The notes under the pieces were generated by a model. The model searched no databases. It saw only the letters and a list, made by a program, of their open reading frames with translations, and was not told where the DNA came from. From assembly GCF_900016645.1 (NCBI RefSeq), contig NZ_CDGJ01000048.1: a stretch of 64,000 nt of DNA; one strand, written 5' to 3'. Of the stretch, positions 61,609-64,000 are shown in pieces. The DNA comes from Acididesulfobacillus acetoxydans (GTDB taxonomy: Bacteria; Bacillota; Desulfitobacteriia; Desulfitobacteriales; Desulfitobacteriaceae). Position 1 is the stretch's first letter, and every line of letters begins with the position of its first letter. The position numbers were made by a program, and so were the translations under genes.

Positions 61609-62943
61609 ATGCAAGTTGAGATCATCGGGGGAGGGCTGGCCGGTTCTGAGGCGGCCTGGCAGTTGGCACGGCACGGGGTGGAGGTCGTCATCTATGAAAT
61701 GCGCCCGCTCCGGCAGACCCCCGCTCACCATACCGGGGATCTGGCCGAGCTGGTTTGCAGCAATTCTTTACGGGCTGCGGGACTGGAGAATGCAGCCGGC
61801 CTCCTGAAAGAGGAAATGCGCCGTTTAGATTCGTTAATCATGCGGGCGGCCGATAAGCACCGGGTCCCGGCGGGAGGAGCTTTGGCAGTGGACCGCGAGG
61901 GCTTTGCCCGGGAAGTGACGGCTGGGTTGCAAGGACAGCCGCGGGTCAGGATCGTACGCCGGGAGATCGCGAAAATACCGGCGGCAGGTGTGGTTGTGGT
62001 GGCCAGCGGTCCGCTGACTGCCGGTCCTTTGGCCGAGGATATCGCCCGTATCACCGGCGAAAATGCGCTGTCTTTTTTCGACGCGGCGGCACCCATCGTA
62101 ACTTTGGAGTCGATTGATTTTGATAAGGCTTTTTGGGCCTCCCGCTATGACAAAGGAGAGGCGGATTATGTCAACTGTCCCCTGGACAAGTCGGACTATG
62201 AGCGCTTTTGCCGGGAATTGGTCGGGGCGGAGACGGCGATTGTACCGGGTTTTGAACAGGGCAGGGTGTTTGAAGGTTGTATGCCCGTGGAAGTGATGGC
62301 TGCCCGGGGCCCTCAGACCTTGGCTTTCGGTCCGTTGAAGCCGGTCGGTTTGATCGACCCGCACACAGGACGGCAGCCTTTTGCCGTGGTTCAGCTGCGC
62401 AAAGAAAACCTGGCCGGGACATTATTTAATCTGGTCGGTTTTCAAACCCATTTGAAATGGCCGGAACAAAAGCGGGTGTTCCGTTTGATCCCGGGACTGG
62501 AGCAGGCGGAATTTGTGCGCTATGGGGTGATGCATCGCAATACGTTTCTCAACGCCCCCAAGGTTCTGAGGGCGGACTTCAGCCTGCGCCGGGACGAGCG
62601 GATTTTCTTCGCCGGGCAGATGACCGGGGTGGAAGGGTATATCGAATCAGCGGCCAGCGGGCTCACAGCAGGGTTAAACGCCTGGCGCCGTTTGGCTGGA
62701 CAACCGACCCTGACTTTTCCGGCCGAAACGGCCTTGGGCGGATTGGCCCGGCATTTAGAGGGCTCCCCCAGTCAGGACTTTCAGCCGATGAACGTCAATT
62801 TCGGTTTGCTGCCGCCCTTGCCGGAACGAATCAAAGGGAAACGAGAAAAAAACGCCAGGCTCTCCGCCCGCGCTTTGGAGGCGTTAAATGTTTTTTTGGC
62901 GGAGAGCGGTCTGAGGGCAGGTGAGCGGGATGACCTGGGATGA
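61609..62943 (+). CDS. trmFO: tRNA (uracil-54-C5)-methyltransferase, folate/FAD-dependent
   Basis: About 444 residues from ATG 61609 (GGGAG upstream; TTG 61594 alternative). TrmFO makes ribothymidine 54 in tRNA with methylene-tetrahydrofolate and FADH2. The FAD motif IIGGGLAGSEAAWQLA opens the protein. Family segments LVCSNSLRA, NCPLDKSDYERF, FEGCMPVEVMA, and FAGQMTGVEGYIESAASG are present. The gene overlaps the recombinase start by 23 bp, as is common in Firmicutes. Confidence 0.96.
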   Translation: MQVEIIGGGLAGSEAAWQLARHGVEVVIYEMRPLRQTPAHHTGDLAELVCSNSLRAAGLENAAGLLKEEMRRLDSLIMRAADKHRVPAGGALAVDREGFAREVTAGLQGQPRVRIVRREIAKIPAAGVVVVASGPLTAGPLAEDIARITGENALSFFDAAAPIVTLESIDFDKAFWASRYDKGEADYVNCPLDKSDYERFCRELVGAETAIVPGFEQGRVFEGCMPVEVMAARGPQTLAFGPLKPVGLIDPHTGRQPFAVVQLRKENLAGTLFNLVGFQTHLKWPEQKRVFRLIPGLEQAEFVRYGVMHRNTFLNAPKVLRADFSLRRDERIFFAGQMTGVEGYIESAASGLTAGLNAWRRLAGQPTLTFPAETALGGLARHLEGSPSQDFQPMNVNFGLLPPLPERIKGKREKNARLSARALEALNVFLAESGLRAGERDDLG

Positions 62944-63823
62944 GGCTCTGTCGCTTTTTTACGGGCAGCAGGTTTCTTTGAACCGCGCCGGCCGGACCAT
63001 CGCCGCTTACCAGACCGATTTGAACCAGTTTCTTTCCTTTGCGGCTGACCGTCTGGGGGTTGAGCCGGAAGAACTTGAGGTCGCGCGGGTGGACCTCAGG
63101 ACGATCAGGGCCTTCTTCGGGCTGCTGGCCGAGAAGGGGCTGGCCCGGAAAAGCATCGCCCGCAAATTGGCGGCTTTGCGTACGTTCTTTAAGTTTCTTT
63201 GCCGCGAAGGGATCGTCACGGTTAATCCGGTCAGAAGAGTGGCCAGTCCGAAATTAGGACGGAAATTGCCGGATTTTCTCTATGCGGAGCAAGTGGAAAA
63301 ACTAATGCGCTCGCCGGTGCAAGACACGGTGCTGGGGCTCAGGAATCAGGTTCTTTTGGAGATGTTATACGGTTCCGGGCTGAGAGTCAGTGAGTTAGTG
63401 GGCTTGGACCGGCAGGATGTGGATTGTGAAGCGGGCCTGGTCCGGGTGAAGGGGAAAGGAAGCAAAGAAAGGGTTATCCCTATGACCGCTCCTTGCCGGG
63501 GGGCGGTCAACCGTTATACCTCGGCCCGCCATGACCGGGAGGAGGCGCTTCTGCTCAACAACCGGGGCGCCAGATTATCTGCCCGCTCGGTGCGGCGGAT
63601 TCTCGACAACCTGGTGGAGAAGGCCGCTCTGGAATGCCATGTTCACCCGCATATGCTCAGGCATACCTTCGCCACCCACCTGCTGGACGGGGGCGCCGAC
63701 CTGAGAAGTGTCCAGGAACTTCTGGGGCACGAGAAATTATCTTCAACTCAGATCTACACGCACTTGACCAGAGAACGTTTAAAAGAGGTCTACAGGGGTA
63801 CCCATCCCAGAGCCAAGGCCTAG
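62921..63823 (+). CDS. xerC: tyrosine recombinase XerC/CodV
   Basis: The 300-residue tyrosine recombinase resolves chromosome dimers at dif. An N-terminal SAM-like core-binding domain (residues ~1-105) precedes the catalytic domain with Arg155 (GSGLRVSEL), Lys179, His244-x2-Arg247 (HPHMLRHTF), His270 (LLGHEKLSSTQ) and nucleophile Tyr279 (IYTHLT). Start may be GTG 62921 or ATG 62930. Position after trmFO indicates the housekeeping CodV/XerC; hslV would be expected just beyond the window. Confidence 0.94.
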   Translation: MSGMTWDEALSLFYGQQVSLNRAGRTIAAYQTDLNQFLSFAADRLGVEPEELEVARVDLRTIRAFFGLLAEKGLARKSIARKLAALRTFFKFLCREGIVTVNPVRRVASPKLGRKLPDFLYAEQVEKLMRSPVQDTVLGLRNQVLLEMLYGSGLRVSELVGLDRQDVDCEAGLVRVKGKGSKERVIPMTAPCRGAVNRYTSARHDREEALLLNNRGARLSARSVRRILDNLVEKAALECHVHPHMLRHTFATHLLDGGADLRSVQELLGHEKLSSTQIYTHLTRERLKEVYRGTHPRAKA

Positions 63824-64000
63824 CCGGTGTCGGCGGACGGTGCTGTACGGTGAGCCGGCGTGAACGCGCCGCAGTGCGGAGACTCCTTACTCTGATTTTG
63901 GGGACGGTTTCCGCCGGATTTTGGGGCGCTATGTTAAAACTCTGTGAAATTTTCGCAAAAAGACGTTAATTGACTACAATTACTCTTGACTCAGGGCGGA
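63824..64000. other. spacer at the window end
   Basis: No supported gene. TTGACTAC and CTTGACTC near 63968-63990 could be -35 elements of the next gene outside the window. Confidence 0.3.

Noticed and set aside
1..64000. tRNA or rRNA genes
   Set aside because: No cloverleaf with TTCGANTC-type T-arms ending in CCA, and no rRNA signature, was seen on either strand by eye.

Overview
The window reads as a low- to mid-GC chromosome segment from a spore-forming, anaerobic Firmicute, most likely of the Desulfitobacterium/Desulfosporosinus/Peptococcaceae type. The evidence is an alpha/beta-type small acid-soluble spore protein gene (53103-53276, minus strand), the topA-trmFO-xerC order typical of Firmicutes, Shine-Dalgarno sites of the GGAGG type throughout, sigma-54 activator/promoter pairs, and a dissimilatory molybdoenzyme operon. 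No rRNA, tRNA, CRISPR array or complete insertion sequence was seen.

Layout. 1-2090: the last codons of a gene, then a gene-poor stretch holding one copy of a dispersed structured repeat. 2090-7961: a D-xylose block (DUF4380-like sugar-mutarotase-fold protein, xylose isomerase, ROK repressor, a truncated corrinoid-protein gene, xylulokinase). 8020-12000: an accessory stretch with a displaced torD fragment, an intact HepT/MntA toxin-antitoxin pair, transposase-like remnants and a pRiA4b ORF3-like protein. 12213-19079: a MarR-controlled drug-efflux cluster (DHA2 MFS pump, HlyD-type adaptor lipoprotein, RND pump) carrying three frameshifts and two near-identical palindromic operators. 19843-29663: two molybdopterin oxidoreductase modules. 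The first is a cytoplasmic-looking catalytic subunit with an Fe-S subunit and a PucR-like regulator. The second is a Tat-exported, HxxxCxxxC-type catalytic subunit with Fe-S subunit, NrfD anchor and TorD chaperone.

29664-35120: a second graveyard with a damaged HEPN/MNT pair, a CPBP protease, a truncated metallophosphoesterase behind a structured repeat, a Crp/Fnr regulator, a flavin-fold protein, a DUF1287-like protein and a methyltransferase gene with an internal deletion. 35213-42285: a sigma-54-controlled GABA-type block (PAS-AAA-HTH activator, amino-acid permease, aminotransferase, aldehyde dehydrogenase) with a textbook -24/-12 promoter. 42300-49382: tnpB remnant, O-methyltransferase, TDT-family exporter divergent from a LysR regulator, ferredoxin, PQ-loop-like membrane protein, and an MFS symporter behind a second -24/-12 promoter. 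49807-63823: DUF815 ATPase, Hsp20, NlpC/P60 hydrolase, SASP, endonuclease-IV-like protein, DUF3786, a split Ku/ligase/polymerase end-joining operon, dprA, topA, trmFO and xerC.

Recurring oddities are low-complexity or tandem-repeat insertions inside otherwise ordinary proteins (PucR-like regulator, DUF815 ATPase, Ku tail; linkers in dprA, the NlpC protein and an Fe-S subunit), intergenic minisatellites, and a dispersed element with conserved, partly compensated hairpins. The last is the best candidate for something undescribed.
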